In this document: in pieces, positions 16,750-24,598 of the stretch | How the letters are laid out: each line of letters starts with the position of its first letter | Position numbering within the stretch: position 1 is the stretch's first letter | From: Deltaproteobacteria bacterium | Lineage (GTDB): Bacteria > Myxococcota_A > UBA796 > CAJQPC01 | Assembly: GCA_016717595.1 (NCBI GenBank) | Contig: JADKFE010000024.1 | Coordinates: forward strand, 1 to 64,000 | DNA length: 64,000 bases | Direction of reading: 5' to 3' | The notes under the pieces: generated by a model | What the model saw: only the letters and a program-made list of their open reading frames with translations | The model's database searches: none | What the model was told of the DNA's origin: nothing | Program-made: the position numbers and the translations under genes

Positions 16750-16777
16750 AATACAGGGACGGATCCGATCCCGTCAA
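16748..16777 (-). promoter_or_regulatory. candidate sigma-70 promoter of hmuR
   Basis: On the minus strand TTGACG (16777-16772) is followed after 18 bases by TATTGA (16753-16748). The -35 is strong and the -10 is weak. The position fits a start site just inside the Fur-like site and a short leader before the GTG at 16716. Confidence 0.45.
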
Positions 16778-16794
16778 GCGCTGAAGGCCCGTCG

Positions 16795-16822
16795 TTGACG
16801 ATTTGTTGAAATTGACTATCAT
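16795..16822 (+). promoter_or_regulatory. candidate sigma-70 promoter of the cytochrome c lipoprotein gene
   Basis: TTGACG (16795-16800) and TATCAT (16817-16822) are separated by 16 bases, and each matches consensus at five of six positions. Predicted transcription starts near 16829, which leaves room for the GGAG site and ATG at 16846 but not for the in-frame ATG at 16834. Confidence 0.6.
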
Positions 16823-16826
16823 TATC
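16808..16826 (+). promoter_or_regulatory. Fur-box-like operator of the cytochrome c lipoprotein gene
   Basis: GAAATTGACTATCATTATC matches the 19-base Fur consensus at about 15 positions and covers the -10 element of the divergent promoter. With the 16731 site it makes a two-operator intergenic region controlling both directions. Confidence 0.75.
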
Positions 16827-16845
16827 ATCAACGATGGAGAGCCCC

Positions 16846-17352
16846 ATGCGCCCCGTGATCCTCCTGTTGTCGCTGCTGGCCGCCTGCGGTCGCCCGGTGT
16901 GCGAGCCGCTGACCACCCAGCTCTGCGTCTGCCCGGGGGCCGTGGCCTCGGCCCAGACCTGCGCTGAAGACGGTGAGGGCTGGGGGGAGTGCGCCTGCGG
17001 CCTCTCTGAAGACGACGATGACGATGACGACGTAGACGAGTCCGTCGATGAGGGTGATCACACGGGCTGGACCGGCGTCGTCGTCGGCGACGCCCAGCGC
17101 GGGGCGACGATCTACGCCTCAAGCTGCGCCGCCTGCCACGGCGCGAGCGGCCTCGGCGGGGCGGGCGGCCCGAGCCTCGCCGAAGAGGTCGCCGAGGCGG
17201 GCGATGAGGAGCTCGTGGAGACGATCCGTGAGGGCGAGGACGATATGCCCCCCTTCCCGAACCTCAGCGAACAAGACCTCGCCGACCTCATCGCCTGGCT
17301 GCGCCAACGTTTCGGCGGCAGCGGCGAAGGGGAGGAGGAGGACGACGACTGA
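16846..17352 (+). CDS. c-type cytochrome lipoprotein, putatively Fur-regulated
   Basis: The start at 16846 is preferred over the in-frame ATG at 16834, because GGAG lies seven bases upstream and the promoter places the transcript start near 16829. The 168-residue product has lipobox LLAAC, a Cys-rich module with CVCPG, QTCAEDGEGWGECAC, an acidic run (seven Asp in a row) and a cytochrome c domain. That domain has CAACH near residue 98 for covalent haem attachment and a later Met in DDMPPFPNLSEQDLADLIAWL as the probable sixth ligand. The protein ends in another acidic tail. Being divergent from the haem operon and sharing Fur-like sites, it may reduce or receive haem or iron at the cell surface; that role is inference. 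Confidence 0.85.
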   Translation: MRPVILLLSLLAACGRPVCEPLTTQLCVCPGAVASAQTCAEDGEGWGECACGLSEDDDDDDDVDESVDEGDHTGWTGVVVGDAQRGATIYASSCAACHGASGLGGAGGPSLAEEVAEAGDEELVETIREGEDDMPPFPNLSEQDLADLIAWLRQRFGGSGEGEEEDDD

Positions 17353-17363
17353 TCGGGACGGGC

Positions 17364-18089
17364 TCAGTCCAGGGTGACGACCTCCCCCCGCGCCACCCCC
17401 AGCGACTCAAAGCTGGGGATCTCTCCGGTGAGCTCCGCGGAGAAGGCCCAGCCGAAGCCTGAGATCGGGCTCCACACGCTCTCTTCGTACACGAGGATCG
17501 GCAGGCGATGGCCCTCAACGGCGCTCATGTCGTCTTCAGCCAGAGCGCTCACGTCAAAGCTCAAGGTGTTGTGGAAGGGCTCGTCCGTAGACGGCACGCC
17601 GTCGAGGGTGTTGAGCACGGCGTCGGCGAAGTCCGCGCCCTCGCCGTAGCGCCGCTCGCCGTACTCCCAGCGCAAGAGGCCCTGGCCGCCGAAGGGGTCC
17701 AGATACGTCTCGTGCAGCGTGAGCCCGGCCTCCTCGGCCAAGGTGTCGCTGACGCCATAGAGCACGGCGGCCCCGGCGCTGTGGCCGATCAGGTGCAGGT
17801 GCTCGTAGTCCCGCTCGGCGAGGCGCGCGCCGAGCCAGCGCCCGTGGTCTTCGCCCCGCTTGGTGACGTTCACGCTGCCCTGGGCGTCGTCGAACCAGTC
17901 AACCGTCCAGACGTCCCAGCGCTCGGGCTCGATCAGGTTCGCCGAGATCGCCTCGGCCATCGTCGTGGGCCAGTCTTCAGGGCCGTCCCCGCCGCCGTGA
18001 ACGAGCACGACCAGGCGGTCGGCGCCGGGGCTCGACTCGGGCAGGGTGGGCGTGTTGAGGCGGGAGCAGGCGACGAGGAGCAGGAGCAT
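17364..18089 (-). CDS. alpha/beta hydrolase (lipase-like) lipoprotein
   Basis: The 241-residue product has a very short lipoprotein signal with lipobox LLVAC at Cys8. The body has an alpha/beta hydrolase pattern: a first-strand oxyanion segment RLVVLVHGGGDGPEDW, and a nucleophile elbow HLIGHSAGAAVLYG near residue 115 that fits the lipase consensus G-x-S-x-G. A possible acid lies in LDPFGGQG. The C-terminal His is not certain. It is convergent with the cytochrome gene (11-base gap) and lies 12 bases after the next membrane-protein gene on the same strand. Substrate unknown. Confidence 0.75.
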   Translation of the reverse strand: MLLLLVACSRLNTPTLPESSPGADRLVVLVHGGGDGPEDWPTTMAEAISANLIEPERWDVWTVDWFDDAQGSVNVTKRGEDHGRWLGARLAERDYEHLHLIGHSAGAAVLYGVSDTLAEEAGLTLHETYLDPFGGQGLLRWEYGERRYGEGADFADAVLNTLDGVPSTDEPFHNTLSFDVSALAEDDMSAVEGHRLPILVYEESVWSPISGFGWAFSAELTGEIPSFESLGVARGEVVTLD

Positions 18090-18101
18090 GCCGCCATGAT
18101 C

Positions 18102-19580
18102 TCACAGCGCCCAGACGCCGTCCTGAACCGGCGGCCCCAAGGCCTCCTCGACGAGGCGCGCCGCGTCGTCGGGCTCGCCAAAGCGGGGCCAGACGATCAC
18201 GGTCTTTAGGCCTCGGGCGCGTAAGGCGTCCCACAGCCACGGCGCCGGGCGCTCACCCCGGGCGAGGCGGTCCACCTCTTGGGCCACCTTGTCCTCGGTG
18301 GGCCGCCGAAACCACAGCGGCTCCATGAGCGGGCGGCGGTGAAACGGCTGAAGGGACAAGGCCACGCGGTGGGTCATGCCGTGGACGTCTACGGCGGGGC
18401 CCTCGGGCAGCGCACGATCGGCGTAGGGTGGGGTGGGGGAGGCGCCCCAGGCCACCACCTCACGCATCGCCTGGTGGTTGAGCCCGGCGGCGAGCACGGT
18501 GAGGGCGAGCGCGAGCGGCTTGAGGCGCCCCAAGCGGTCGAGGCCCAGGGCGAGGCAGACCGCGAGGAGCGGGCCGGCGAAGCTCAACAGGCGCGCGGGG
18601 TGGTGCATCCGGCGCAGGGGCTCCACCCAGTAGGTCAGCCAGGCGAAGGGGCCGGACATCACTGGCTCCCCATAGGCCCAGGTGAGGCCGGGGCCTAAGG
18701 CGATGAGCAGCGCGATCGTGGCGGCGAGGGCGAAGCGCCAAGCGCCTGCGGAGGCGCTGACGATCGCGCCCACCAGCAGCAAGGGGTGCAGCCTCACCCT
18801 CGGCGGCACGTCGCCAAGGCCAAAGAGCCCGGCGATCGGCGCCGAGGTGTACCCGGCGGCCGGCCGGTCGATGGGCAGCGCGCGCAGGTGCTCGGCGAGG
18901 GTGACGGCGTAGGGCGTGATCGCCAAGGCGCCGACGAGCACCCCCAAAGCCAAGGCGCGGCGATCCCGCGCGAGGGGCAGGCCGATGAGGCACAAGGCGA
19001 GGCCGTGCCAGGCGTACGCGACGCCCTGAAGCGCGGCGAAGAGCCCGGCGAGGGCCCCGGCGCGAAGGCCACCGCGCAGCAGCAAGGCCAAGCTCAACAG
19101 GCCCGGCCAGACGATCAAGGTGGCGGGGCGGCCCCCGGCGAGCTCATGCAACATCGTGGGCGAGGCGGCGAGCAAGGCGCAGGCGGCGGCGGCGGCCAGG
19201 GGGCTCGCCCCGGCGGCGCGGGCGAGGATCCCGGCGGCGACGAGGTTCAGGCTCGTCTGGCCGAGCTGGTTGAGGTTCCACAGAAGGGCGGTCGGCGGGC
19301 CCAACCCAGAGAGCAACCAGACGTCCAGAGGGTTTGGCACCACGCCCAGCAAGGCCTCTACGCCGTCGGGATAGGCCAGGCCCCCCATCGCAGCTCGCCC
19401 GGCGCGCTCCTCCGCGAACGCCCACCACAGCCACCAGCCGCCGATGAGGTCACCGTTGCGCCAAGGGTCTTCAGGGCCCCAAGGGCTCACCGCGACCGCG
19501 GAGATCGGCCCTCGCAACAGCGCCCAGAGCAGCCCCACCGGGGCGAACAAGGCGGCCAAAGCCAGGAGGTGTGGTCTCAT
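18102..19580 (-). CDS. polytopic membrane protein, GT-C-like
   Basis: The 492-residue product (from the ATG at 19580; another ATG lies 9 bases upstream) has about eleven helices followed by a soluble tail of about 110 residues. The first extracytoplasmic loop has a PW-G-EDPWRNGDLIGGWWLWW segment, and a later loop has AYPDGVEALLGVVPNPLDVWLL. The block HELAGGRPATLIVWPGLL parallels ELTEGRPTQVMLAPALW in the membrane protein at 53831-55664, so the two are related. The layout suits a lipid-linked-sugar glycosyltransferase, but no catalytic residues are proven. It is divergent from the next gene, with starts only 7 bases apart inside a perfect inverted repeat. Confidence 0.6.
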   Translation of the reverse strand: MRPHLLALAALFAPVGLLWALLRGPISAVAVSPWGPEDPWRNGDLIGGWWLWWAFAEERAGRAAMGGLAYPDGVEALLGVVPNPLDVWLLSGLGPPTALLWNLNQLGQTSLNLVAAGILARAAGASPLAAAAACALLAASPTMLHELAGGRPATLIVWPGLLSLALLLRGGLRAGALAGLFAALQGVAYAWHGLALCLIGLPLARDRRALALGVLVGALAITPYAVTLAEHLRALPIDRPAAGYTSAPIAGLFGLGDVPPRVRLHPLLLVGAIVSASAGAWRFALAATIALLIALGPGLTWAYGEPVMSGPFAWLTYWVEPLRRMHHPARLLSFAGPLLAVCLALGLDRLGRLKPLALALTVLAAGLNHQAMREVVAWGASPTPPYADRALPEGPAVDVHGMTHRVALSLQPFHRRPLMEPLWFRRPTEDKVAQEVDRLARGERPAPWLWDALRARGLKTVIVWPRFGEPDDAARLVEEALGPPVQDGVWAL

Positions 19581-19597
19581 ACGTCCCATGAGACCAC
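19571..19597. repeat. perfect 10-base inverted repeat holding both divergent start codons
   Basis: GTGGTCTCAT (19571-19580) and ATGAGACCAC (19588-19597) are exact reverse complements with a 7-base spacer ACGTCCC. Both proposed start codons lie inside the arms, so the first four codons of the two divergent genes are the same. It could be an operator or could simply mean one start is misplaced. Confidence 0.7.
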
Positions 19598-20844
19598 GGC
19601 GCGGCGCGGCGAAGGGTGTGGAGCTTGGGGTTGGGCCCTTGGTGGGCGCGGCGCTGGGCGTGCTGATCGTCGCGGCGCTGGCGCGGTGGGTGGCGTTGCC
19701 CCTGGAGCGCCACGTCTTTGATGGGCACGAGGCGCTCTACCTGCGGGCGTTCTTGGGGGAGGAGCTCCCGACGAGCGCCAAGCTCATGCCGCTGCCCGCC
19801 ACGATCTTGGCGCTGCTCGGGCGCCTCAGCCAAGATCCTGAGACTCTCTTGCACCTGCATCTTGGTCTCGGTGTGGTCTGCGTGGCCTTGGGCGGGCTCG
19901 CCGCGGCCCGGGGAGCGCGCCCCATCGCCGGGATCTTCGCGGGGGCCTTGTTGGCGACGGCCCCGGCGCATGTGGCGTGGTCGGCCTCGGCCTACAACGT
20001 GATCTTGCCCCAGACCTTGTTGATGGGGGCCCTCGCCTTGGGCGGCCTGCGGGGCGCGCCGCTCTACGCCTTGGCCTGCGGATGCCGGGTGGAGCTGGCG
20101 CTGTTCGCCCCGGCGGTGGCGCTCTTGGGCGGCTGGCGTCTGGCCCTCGGCGCGTTGGGGGCCTTGATCGCCGCGCCGACGCTCTTGCACGGCGGCGGCC
20201 CCGCCTTACGACCGCTGGGCGTCGTGATCCCCGCGAACCTTCAGCTCATGGCCTTGGCCGGGCCCATCGGCACCCTGCCGGGCCTCGCCGCCGTGGCCTT
20301 CGCCGCCCCGCGCTCCGCCTGGAGACCCCTCGCCGCTGGGGTCTTGGGCTTCGTCACGATGGCGAGTTTTGATGATCTCGGCGACCGGCACCTGCTGTTC
20401 CCGGCGTTCTGCCTGGTGGTCGCCGCCGCCCGCGCCGAGGGGGTGTGGCGGATCGGCCTCGCCGCGCTCCTGGGGCTCAACCTCTGGGGGCTCAGCACCT
20501 TGTCCCAGCGGTTCTACGCCACAGCGCAGATCTACAGCGAAGCTTTGCCCGCGGAGCTTACGACGATCACCTCGCCCTTGCCCTGCGTCGAGGTGCTGGA
20601 CGACCCCCTCGACCCCCGAAGCCACTGGAATCACCGGGGCGCGTGGTGGGGTCACGGGGACTGGCCCCAGGCCGACGGGGTGCAGGCGAGCCTGTGCTGG
20701 GGGGAGGAGGCGGCGCATTGGGCCTGGACGAGCCGGGGCCTGCACGACCGGGCGCTGCGGATGCGCGTGTTGTACGACGTGGAGCCGTTTGGGGTGCTGC
20801 GCCTGCCCGGTGGCCCTCGGGTGATGGGCTGGGTGAGGCCGTGA
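19588..20844 (+). CDS. polytopic membrane protein, GT-C-like
   Basis: The 418-residue product has a hydrophobic N-terminal half with about nine helices and a soluble end. The first loop contains LERHVFDGHEALYLRAF, an acid/His-bearing loop in the place expected for the GT-C active site. The C-terminal part (about residues 310-418) is soluble and carries Trp and His residues (HWNHRGAWWGHGDW). The start at 19588 is uncertain, because it lies inside a palindrome; a GTG at 19618 is the alternative. Its stop overlaps the start of the next gene as GTGA, so the two are translationally coupled and probably work together. Substrate unknown. Confidence 0.6.
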   Translation: MRPRRGAAKGVELGVGPLVGAALGVLIVAALARWVALPLERHVFDGHEALYLRAFLGEELPTSAKLMPLPATILALLGRLSQDPETLLHLHLGLGVVCVALGGLAAARGARPIAGIFAGALLATAPAHVAWSASAYNVILPQTLLMGALALGGLRGAPLYALACGCRVELALFAPAVALLGGWRLALGALGALIAAPTLLHGGGPALRPLGVVIPANLQLMALAGPIGTLPGLAAVAFAAPRSAWRPLAAGVLGFVTMASFDDLGDRHLLFPAFCLVVAAARAEGVWRIGLAALLGLNLWGLSTLSQRFYATAQIYSEALPAELTTITSPLPCVEVLDDPLDPRSHWNHRGAWWGHGDWPQADGVQASLCWGEEAAHWAWTSRGLHDRALRMRVLYDVEPFGVLRLPGGPRVMGWVRP

Positions 20845-22250
20845 GCCCGGGCGCAAAACACGTCGGCGTCGTGGTGGGGGTCGGCCTGCTCGCGGGGCTC
20901 ATTCGTGCCTGGGGCCTGCTCGTCGTTGGCGGCGAAGGGCTGGGGCCTGACGCGCCGGGGGCCCTGGCGGCGGTGACCCTCGGCGGGCATCCGTACCCCT
21001 TGCACCCGCTGCTGATCGGTGTTCTCGGCGGGGCGGGGCGGCTCTCGGTGGTCTCTGGCGCGGTGATGGCGGCGGCGATGGCCTTCGCGGCGCCACGGCT
21101 GGGTGGATCGGCCTTGGGGGTGGGCCTCGCCGTGGCCTGCGCGCCCCTGCTCGTCGAGATCGGCGCGCTCTCCGGCGGGGACGCCCCGGCCTTGGCGTTG
21201 GCGGCGGTGGGCTGGGCGGTGACCCTCGGCGGGCGGCGACTGGTCGGTGGGCTCTTGGCGGGGCTCAGCCTCGGCGTAAAGCCGACGGCCCTGGCGTTGT
21301 GGCCGGTGGTCGCGGTGGCCGGAGGGCTCCCGGGGGTGGTGGGGTTGGCCTTGGGGGCGGCGCCCTTCGCCGAGGCGCTGCGCCCGCTCGTGACGCCGAG
21401 GCCCGGCGGTGGGCTGCTGGGATCGTGGTGGCGATCGAGCGGCGGCGCGCCGCCCCGGCCCGATCAGCTCGGCGAGCTGCTCTCCCAAGGGGTCAACGCC
21501 CTCGTTGGGCTGCCCGGCTGGACCTTTGTTTGGCCCACGCTCACCTTGGCCGTGCTCGGCGTGTGCTGGCCGGGCGACGATCGCCGCCGTCGCGTCATCA
21601 CCTGCCTCGTGGCGTTGGCCTCCCTGGCCGGGGTGAGCCTGCTCTTGGGGGACCAGCTCCGGGCGCGGTACCTCGTGGCGCCGGTCTTGGCGTTGGTGGC
21701 GCTCTCGGGGCGCCTCGTTTGGGTTCATGGCCTCAGCCTCGGCCTCGCGGCGGCGGCGCTCAGCCAGCTCGGCGCCGTTCGTGCCGCAGAGGAGGGCCGT
21801 GCGCCCGCGCGCTTCGTGCCCTGGCCCGACACCCAGGCCGAGGCGCGGTTTGTCGACTACGGCCTCTGCGGCGCGGATGAGCTCGGCGCGATGGCGGCCG
21901 AGCTCGCCGAGACCTTGCCTTTGGGGGGCAGCTTGGCGGTCTTGCGCCTGCGAGACGGTCGAGAGGGGGAGCTCCTCTGGCCGCTCATGGCCCTGCGCCC
22001 CGATCTGCACGTCGAGCGGGTCCACGGAGGCTGCTGCCCGGGCGCGGTCGAGACCTGCGCGGCGGCCCTGATGCTGCGGCCGGTGCCGATCGTGTTCCCC
22101 GCGCGCCCTGAGCGTTGTCTGACCCCGGTGGTAGACCCCAACGAGCGCGCCCTCGCCGCGTCTCTGGCCGCGCTCTACGACGGCGTCGGGGTGTATGGCC
22201 GCTGGCCTGGGCGACCTGGCGCGGACACCTGGCGGTGTGGGCGGCCGTAG
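20841..22250 (+). CDS. polytopic membrane protein, GT-C-like
   Basis: The GTG start at 20841 overlaps the previous stop; the longer open frame upstream is an out-of-frame extension of that gene. The product has 469 residues: about nine helices to residue 310, then a soluble C-terminal domain. That domain has several Cys residues (HGGCCPGAVETC and a final CLTPVVD...WRCG), suggesting disulfides on the periplasmic side. The first loop contains GPDAPGALAAVTLGGHPYPLHPLL, with an Asp and His pair as in dolichyl-mannose-type transferases. It follows the previous gene as a coupled pair. No substrate can be named. Confidence 0.6.
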   Translation: MSPGAKHVGVVVGVGLLAGLIRAWGLLVVGGEGLGPDAPGALAAVTLGGHPYPLHPLLIGVLGGAGRLSVVSGAVMAAAMAFAAPRLGGSALGVGLAVACAPLLVEIGALSGGDAPALALAAVGWAVTLGGRRLVGGLLAGLSLGVKPTALALWPVVAVAGGLPGVVGLALGAAPFAEALRPLVTPRPGGGLLGSWWRSSGGAPPRPDQLGELLSQGVNALVGLPGWTFVWPTLTLAVLGVCWPGDDRRRRVITCLVALASLAGVSLLLGDQLRARYLVAPVLALVALSGRLVWVHGLSLGLAAAALSQLGAVRAAEEGRAPARFVPWPDTQAEARFVDYGLCGADELGAMAAELAETLPLGGSLAVLRLRDGREGELLWPLMALRPDLHVERVHGGCCPGAVETCAAALMLRPVPIVFPARPERCLTPVVDPNERALAASLAALYDGVGVYGRWPGRPGADTWRCGRP

Positions 22251-22362
22251 TCGATCCTTGTCGCCGAGGGCAGTTGGCGCAAGAGCAGCAGGATCGCATT
22301 TTTTCCCCACGTTCTTGAGGGCCTCTGCTCCCCCAGCGCCGCCGCCGGGTTCTGGGGGTGGC

Positions 22363-23343
22363 ATGTCTTCCGACCACGACCACCTGTTCAAGCTCGTCTT
22401 CTCCCACCCCGCCGAGGCCGCCGCCTTGGCCCGGGGGGTCATGCCGCCCGAGGCGGTGGAGCTCCTCCGCCTCGACGCCTTGGCGCCCCTGTCCGCCGAG
22501 TCGATCGACGACGCCTTACGTGTGAGCCTGTCCGACCTGTTGTTCACCGCGCCTTGGCTCGACGGCGGCTATGCCCAGCTCATGCTCCTGTTTGAGCACC
22601 AGTCGAGCCCCGACGCCGAGCTTCCTCTGCGGGCCCTGGAATACACCCTCCGCGTGTGGCACCTCACCCGGGCCGAACGCCAGCGCCTCCCGGTGGTGTT
22701 CACCGTGGTGATTCACCACGGGCCGCGCCCGTGGTCGGTCCCCCGTCGCCTGAGCGAGCTCTACGACGCGCCCTCAGCGGCCTTGGAGGCGATGGGCCCC
22801 ATGCTGCCCGAGCTCAAGCTCTGCGTGCTCGACCTCGCCGCCCTGGATGACGCCGAGCTCCCCGGCCAAGGGGGTGGCCGCTTGGCGCTGCTCCTCCTGC
22901 GCCACGCACACGAGGGCAAGCTCTGGGATCTGCTCGGCGCACATATGCCCTTGTGGCGGTCCCTCTTGGCTGAGCATGGTGAACATGACGCCATGGGCCT
23001 GCTACAATACCTTTGGAGGCGCAGCGACAGCGCGCCGCCCCAGGCGCTCCGCGCGGCGATTCAGGCGAGCTTGTCTCCACCAAACCAAGAGGTCTTCATG
23101 GGTTACGCCGACCAGCTTCAGGCATGTCGGCAAGAGTGTTGGGGGGTCGAGATCGGCGAGCGCCGCGGTGAACACAACGGCCGGGTCGCGATCGCGGTTG
23201 AGCTTCTCACCGATCGTTTCGGCCCGCTGCCGAGCTGGGCGTTTGAGCACCTCCAAGGCGCCGACAACGATGAGCTTCGGCGAGTCCTTCGGGAGCATCT
23301 CGGCGCCCCCAGCCTAGCGTCGCTCCTGGAGCGGTCGAGCTGA
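22363..23343 (+). CDS. Rpn family recombination-promoting nuclease / putative transposase
   Basis: The 326-residue product starts MSSDHDHLFKLVFSHP, the usual opening of Rpn (YhgA-like, PF04754-type) proteins. The PD-(D/E)xK-type core follows: ESIDDALRVSLSDLLF, then LMLLFEHQSSPDAELPLRALEYTLRVW. Family members cleave DNA and promote RecA-independent recombination. The C-terminal part, including GVEIGERRGEHNG and LLTDRFGPLPSWAFEHLQGADNDELRRVL, is the segment that varies in copy number in this family. A directly adjacent second copy of the last 312 bases follows the stop codon. The longer open frame upstream of 22363 has no family character, so the ATG at 22363 is used. Confidence 0.85.
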   Translation: MSSDHDHLFKLVFSHPAEAAALARGVMPPEAVELLRLDALAPLSAESIDDALRVSLSDLLFTAPWLDGGYAQLMLLFEHQSSPDAELPLRALEYTLRVWHLTRAERQRLPVVFTVVIHHGPRPWSVPRRLSELYDAPSAALEAMGPMLPELKLCVLDLAALDDAELPGQGGGRLALLLLRHAHEGKLWDLLGAHMPLWRSLLAEHGEHDAMGLLQYLWRRSDSAPPQALRAAIQASLSPPNQEVFMGYADQLQACRQECWGVEIGERRGEHNGRVAIAVELLTDRFGPLPSWAFEHLQGADNDELRRVLREHLGAPSLASLLERSS

Positions 23344-23669
23344 GCGCCGCCCCAGGCGCTCCGCGCGGCGATTCAGGCGAGCTTATCTCCACCAAACCAA
23401 GAGGTCTTCATGGGTTACGCCGAGCAGCTCATTCAGCAAGGCATCGAGATCGGCGAGCGCCGTGGTGTTGAGATCGGCGAGCGCCGCGCCGTGGTGAACA
23501 CAACGGCCGGGTCGCCCAGGTCGTTGAGCTACTCACCGATCGTTTCGGCCCGCTGCCGAGCTGGGCGTTTGAGCACCTCCAAGGCGCCGACAACGATGAG
23601 CTTCGGCGAGTCGTTCGGGCGCATCTCGGCGCCCCCAGCCTGGAATCTCTCCTGGAGCGGTCGAGCTGA
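23032..23669 (+). repeat. head-to-tail tandem duplication of the Rpn gene 3' end
   Basis: Copy A (23032-23343) and copy B (23344-23669) abut exactly at the stop codon of copy A. They share long identical runs (for example GCGATTCAGGCGAGCTT), with scattered substitutions and differences concentrated around the GAGATCGGCGAGCGCCG repeat. Copy B is 14 bases longer. Confidence 0.85.
23344..23669 (+). pseudogene. truncated, frameshifted Rpn C-terminal fragment
   Basis: This second copy encodes GYAEQLIQQGIEIGERRGVE, then IGERR in one frame. It loses frame in the ERR repeat (GAGCGCCGCGCCGTGGTGAAC instead of a clean GAG-CGC-CGT-GGT-GAA), and continues in another frame as GRVAQVVELLTDRFGPLPSW up to LESLLERSS and a TGA at 23667-23669. 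It has no catalytic core, so it cannot be an independent nuclease. Its tail is closer to the usual family sequence than copy A, which suggests copy A received a recombined tail or that B is a remnant of an older neighbouring gene. Whether it is ever joined to copy A is unknown. Confidence 0.7.
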
Positions 23670-23680
23670 GCACCCCTCGC

Positions 23681-24490
23681 TCACAACACCCCGTCGTTGC
23701 GGTCGAGGTGCTCCACCAAGGCCCGGATGAGGTCTGTGCGGGTGAGGATCGCCGTCGGGAAGCCCGCTTCGTCGGTGAGCGGCAGGCAGCCCACTCGCTC
23801 GGCGACCATGATCGCCGCGGCCTCGCCGCAGGTCTGCCCCGGGCGAAGGGTGTGCACACGCTCACCACGCCAGATCTGGCCCACCGGGGCCTCACGACCA
23901 AACGCGCCCATGCCTACGGAGAGGTCCCGCAGCGAGATCACACCGGCGAGGCGCCCTTTGTCCAAGATGAGCAGGTGGCGGCGGCCCTGCACGATCATGC
24001 GCTCCCAGGCGTCTGCGACCTGCTCATCGGCGGAGATTCCTTCGGGATCTTCGCTGAGCCAAGGCGCCGCCGGGCCGTCGAGGGCCTGCGCCATCCGTAA
24101 GGCGTCGTGCTCGGTGAGCATGCCCATCGGGTGCCCATCTTCGTCTACGACGACCGCGTAGTCTTGGGAGGTGCTGAGCTTGGCGCGCAGCGTGCCCGCG
24201 AGATCGTCCTCTGGGCGCACCACCACCCGGGGCTGCTCGGCGACGTCGCCCGCCTCCAGGTCGATGTCGGCGTCGTGGAAGGGCATCCACAGCTCGCCGC
24301 TCGACCCGGCGAGCACCCCCCGACGGAACACGTCGAGGTCACGCACGACGCCGATCACTCGGCCGTCCCCGTTGGTCATCGGCAGGTGCCGGAGGTGGTG
24401 GCGCCGCATCTTCACCGCGCAGGCGTGCAGCGGCGTGTCGAAGGTCACGCAGATCGGCTGGGGGCTCATCAACTCAATCACGGTCTCCAT
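23681..24490 (-). CDS. four-CBS-domain protein
   Basis: The start is set at the ATG at 24490, with GGAGGT four bases upstream; the longer frame to 24511 lacks a ribosome site. The 269-residue product holds four CBS motifs in two Bateman pairs. The first pair is METVIELMSPQPICVTFDTPL to GRVIGVVRDLDVFRR and RVVVRPEDDLAGTL to GMLTEHDALRMA. The second is EGISADEQVADAWERM to LAGVISLRDLSVGM and VHTLRPGQTCGEAAAIM to AILTRTDLIRAL. CBS pairs bind adenosine nucleotides and act as energy or redox sensors. No catalytic domain is attached, so it is probably a stand-alone regulator. It is divergent from the L,D-transpeptidase-like gene. Confidence 0.85.
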   Translation of the reverse strand: METVIELMSPQPICVTFDTPLHACAVKMRRHHLRHLPMTNGDGRVIGVVRDLDVFRRGVLAGSSGELWMPFHDADIDLEAGDVAEQPRVVVRPEDDLAGTLRAKLSTSQDYAVVVDEDGHPMGMLTEHDALRMAQALDGPAAPWLSEDPEGISADEQVADAWERMIVQGRRHLLILDKGRLAGVISLRDLSVGMGAFGREAPVGQIWRGERVHTLRPGQTCGEAAAIMVAERVGCLPLTDEAGFPTAILTRTDLIRALVEHLDRNDGVL

Positions 24491-24559
24491 TCGCACCTCC
24501 AGAGGGCCCATAGAGTAGGGGATTCTCCAGCCTAGTTCAACCCAAAGTGCGCTCGCTTA

Positions 24560-24568
24560 TGCGATAAT
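24560..24568 (+). promoter_or_regulatory. extended -10 promoter element before the transpeptidase-like gene
   Basis: TGCGATAAT fits the extended -10 pattern TGn-TATAAT (GATAAT, five of six). It lies 31 bases before the ATG at 24599. No good -35 is seen, as expected for an extended -10 promoter. Confidence 0.4.
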
Positions 24569-24598
24569 CCCAGCCTCATCTGCCGCCGAGCGCCCACC

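Noticed and set aside
16834..16845. In-frame ATG at 16834 as start of the cytochrome lipoprotein
   Set aside because: It lies about five bases after the predicted transcript start and has no ribosome site, while the ATG at 16846 has GGAG at the right distance and a proper lipoprotein signal.
22299..22304. T-run after the third membrane-protein gene as a terminator
   Set aside because: No stable GC stem precedes it; only weak pairing is possible.
20652..22547. Open minus-strand frame of about 630 residues opposite two membrane-protein genes
   Set aside because: Its product is Arg/Gly/Pro-rich without hydrophobic or domain pattern, and it lies antisense to well-formed coding frames; GC-rich DNA gives long antisense frames.
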